Shown here: positions 62,609-63,686 of the stretch, one piece after another
How positions within the stretch are numbered: position 1 is the first letter of the stretch
Layout of the letters: each line of letters begins with the position of its first letter
Source: JASBZA01 sp964345295
GTDB taxonomy: Bacteria; Bacillota; Clostridia; Saccharofermentanales; Fastidiosipilaceae
Direction of reading: 5' to 3'
Length of the DNA stretch: 63,686 bases
Assembly: GCA_964345295.1 (NCBI GenBank)
Contig: CAYFQG010000006.1
Location: 1 to 63,686, forward strand
The notes under the pieces: model-generated
Seen by the model: the letters and a program-made list of their open reading frames with translations, nothing else
Told to the model about the DNA's origin: nothing
Databases searched by the model: none
Program-made: the position numbers and the translations under genes

Positions 62609-63470
62609 GGTCTATAGGTCCTTCTACCGTCTCTAAGGTCATGGGTCCCAGAATACCGTTTCGTAAATCGGTTAGGAAACGAGACGCAAAACGTCTTTCG
62701 TCCACCTTGCCGCCGGACTGGATAGCTCCGGCTTTTCGGGCAGCTTCAAGATACAGGTCATAGGTGTCCTCACCGTCTTCCCAGTCCAGCTTATAGCGTG
62801 CCTTTAAAGCGTCGGGATAAAGCTCCATCAATTCCACAAAACTAAAATAGGCCACTTCTTCCAGAGGAAGAATCCGGTCTTGAATGGCACCGGTTGCAGC
62901 CAAATGTAATTTGGCTTCTCTTGTTTCCAACTTGGGCCACAAGACTCCCGGCATATCCAAAAGTTCCAGGGCCATATCTCTGGTCTTAATCCATTGAGGG
63001 CCTCGCGTTACACCCGCCTGGTTCGATACCTTAGCGGCTTTTTTAGCACTCAGAGCATTAATGAGCGTGGATTTACCTGTATTGGGAATGCCCAAAATCA
63101 TAATCCGGAGGGGGCGATTTTGCCTGCCCTTCTCTTCAATTTTGGCCAGCTTATCGGCTGAGATTTCCAAAGCCAGATTCCGCAAGGTCTTAACATCGTT
63201 TGAATCCTGCGTATTGCACGCTAAGGCGCGAAGTCCTTCTGCTTCATAGTGCTTAAGCCAGTCTGCCGTCCGATTCGGGTCGGCCAAATCTTTTTTGTTC
63301 AAAAGCAGGATGTGAGGCGTCTGACCGATAATCTCCAAAAAGGCAGGATTTCGACTGGACCTGGGAATTCTGGCATCTGCCGTTTCCACAATGAGGTCTA
63401 CCAGAGATAGGTATTCTTCAATATTCTTAAGAGCTTTGGCCATATGGCCGGGGAACCAATGTACATCCAT
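62595..63470 (-). CDS. ylqF: Ribosome biogenesis GTPase YlqF (RbgA)
   Basis: 291 aa. Starts DVHWFPGHMAKALKNIEEYL. GTPase motifs come in circularly permuted order: G4 LLNKKDLAD, then G1 MILGIPNTGKSTLINAL, then G3 LDMPGVLWPK. A C-terminal RNA-binding domain follows. It acts late in 50S subunit assembly. It heads the ylqF-rnhB-yraN run. Confidence 0.95.
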   Translation of the reverse strand: MDVHWFPGHMAKALKNIEEYLSLVDLIVETADARIPRSSRNPAFLEIIGQTPHILLLNKKDLADPNRTADWLKHYEAEGLRALACNTQDSNDVKTLRNLALEISADKLAKIEEKGRQNRPLRIMILGIPNTGKSTLINALSAKKAAKVSNQAGVTRGPQWIKTRDMALELLDMPGVLWPKLETREAKLHLAATGAIQDRILPLEEVAYFSFVELMELYPDALKARYKLDWEDGEDTYDLYLEAARKAGAIQSGGKVDERRFASRFLTDLRNGILGPMTLETVEGPIDHDGF

Positions 63471-63564
63471 GTCATTTCTCCTTTACTCGTGCCTTACATT
63501 ATACAAGAGCATGAAGACTAATAGAAACGGACAAGGGCGAAGAAAAGATAAATTGTGCCTAAGC

Positions 63565-63686
63565 TAAAACATACGACTTCTGTAGATAGCAATAACTTTG
63601 CCAAGCGTCTCGCTCGCCTTTACCGGACCCATGGTATAGCAAACTTTGTCTTTAAGTTTCTTAAAAGCTAAACCGCCTTCCGAAGA
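63565..63686 (-). CDS. C-terminal end of an unidentified gene (cut by the window edge)
   Basis: The minus strand stays open from the edge to a stop at 63565-63567, giving the last about 40 residues: GLAFKKLKDKVCYTMGPVKA and SETLGKVIAIYRSRMF. It has the base composition of neighbouring genes, and its stop lies 94 bp before the ylqF start. Signal peptidase genes often sit here, but the residues do not match one. The family is unknown. Confidence 0.4.

Noticed and set aside
63565..63686. Signal peptidase I as the gene cut by the right edge
   Set aside because: Gene order would fit, but the visible C-terminal residues do not match the family, so it is left unidentified.

Overview
The window looks like chromosomal DNA of an anaerobic Clostridia-type member of the Firmicutes (Bacillota). 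Evidence: strong purine-rich ribosome binding sites with ATG, GTG and TTG starts; an RnfCDGEAB ion pump; a PPi-type phosphofructokinase; DapL and AsnA; a CsoR copper operon; a Firmicutes-type LexA box; and a miaB-mutS-mutL-miaA-hfq run. Genus cannot be fixed from the sequence alone. There is no prophage, CRISPR array or IS transposase, so this is mostly housekeeping DNA with a few odd islands.

Layout. 1-583: a terminator, a 256-bp element with 24-bp inverted ends, and tRNA-Ser(GGA). 584-6664: KDG-type sugar kinase, CBS protein, dipeptidase and apt, a CBM9-like protein, a nitroreductase, a TetR regulator. 6744-9364: copper module (CsoR operator, HMA chaperone frame, Cu+ ATPase frame, csoR). 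9375-14605: ApbE, a nucleotidyltransferase, YitT, and a P-II-like/DUF1538 pair. 14712-20980: Rnf operon with NusG-domain-II and Gx-transporter genes. 21059-29133: LCP protein, glf, trxA, PPi-PFK, DUF3307, AlaX-type editing protein, NCS2 permease. 29209-29780: two decayed gene fragments. 29840-36224: esterase, asnA, a YdjI/YdjG/YdjH membrane-stress module, dapL. 36270-46086: tRNA-Pro(GGG), an SDR, an unrecognised acyltransferase-like gene, then miaB-mutS-mutL-miaA-hfq. 46104-50479: lexA, a divergent membrane protein, a Xer recombinase, a TVP38 protein, asd. 50480-51004: non-coding, with four DnaA-box-like sites. 51005-63686: almost all minus strand: acyl-CoA synthetase, M18 aminopeptidase, rarA, glyA, thiI, cysteine desulfurase, aminotransferase, yraN, rnhB, ylqF and the end of a further gene.

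How genes work together. ApbE (9375) should attach FMN to RnfG and RnfD of the Rnf complex. Asd and DapL belong to the aspartate-to-diaminopimelate branch. Cysteine desulfurase feeds sulfur to ThiI. MutS and MutL (endonuclease type) form mismatch repair, and MiaA and MiaB modify the same tRNA adenosine in sequence. LCP and Glf point to cell-wall polysaccharide assembly.

Most notable: the copper chaperone and Cu+ ATPase reading frames are joined through a run of nine A residues just before the chaperone stop codon, and the ATPase frame has no usable start of its own. This fits one gene giving both a chaperone and a pump by -1 frameshifting or transcript slippage, the mirror image of the arrangement known in E. 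coli copA. A homopolymer sequencing error is the main alternative. Other points: a phased DnaA-box cluster at 50.5 kb, a LexA-divergent small membrane protein, an Hfq lacking its conserved histidine, and a two-repeat DUF1538 protein paired with a P-II-like regulator.
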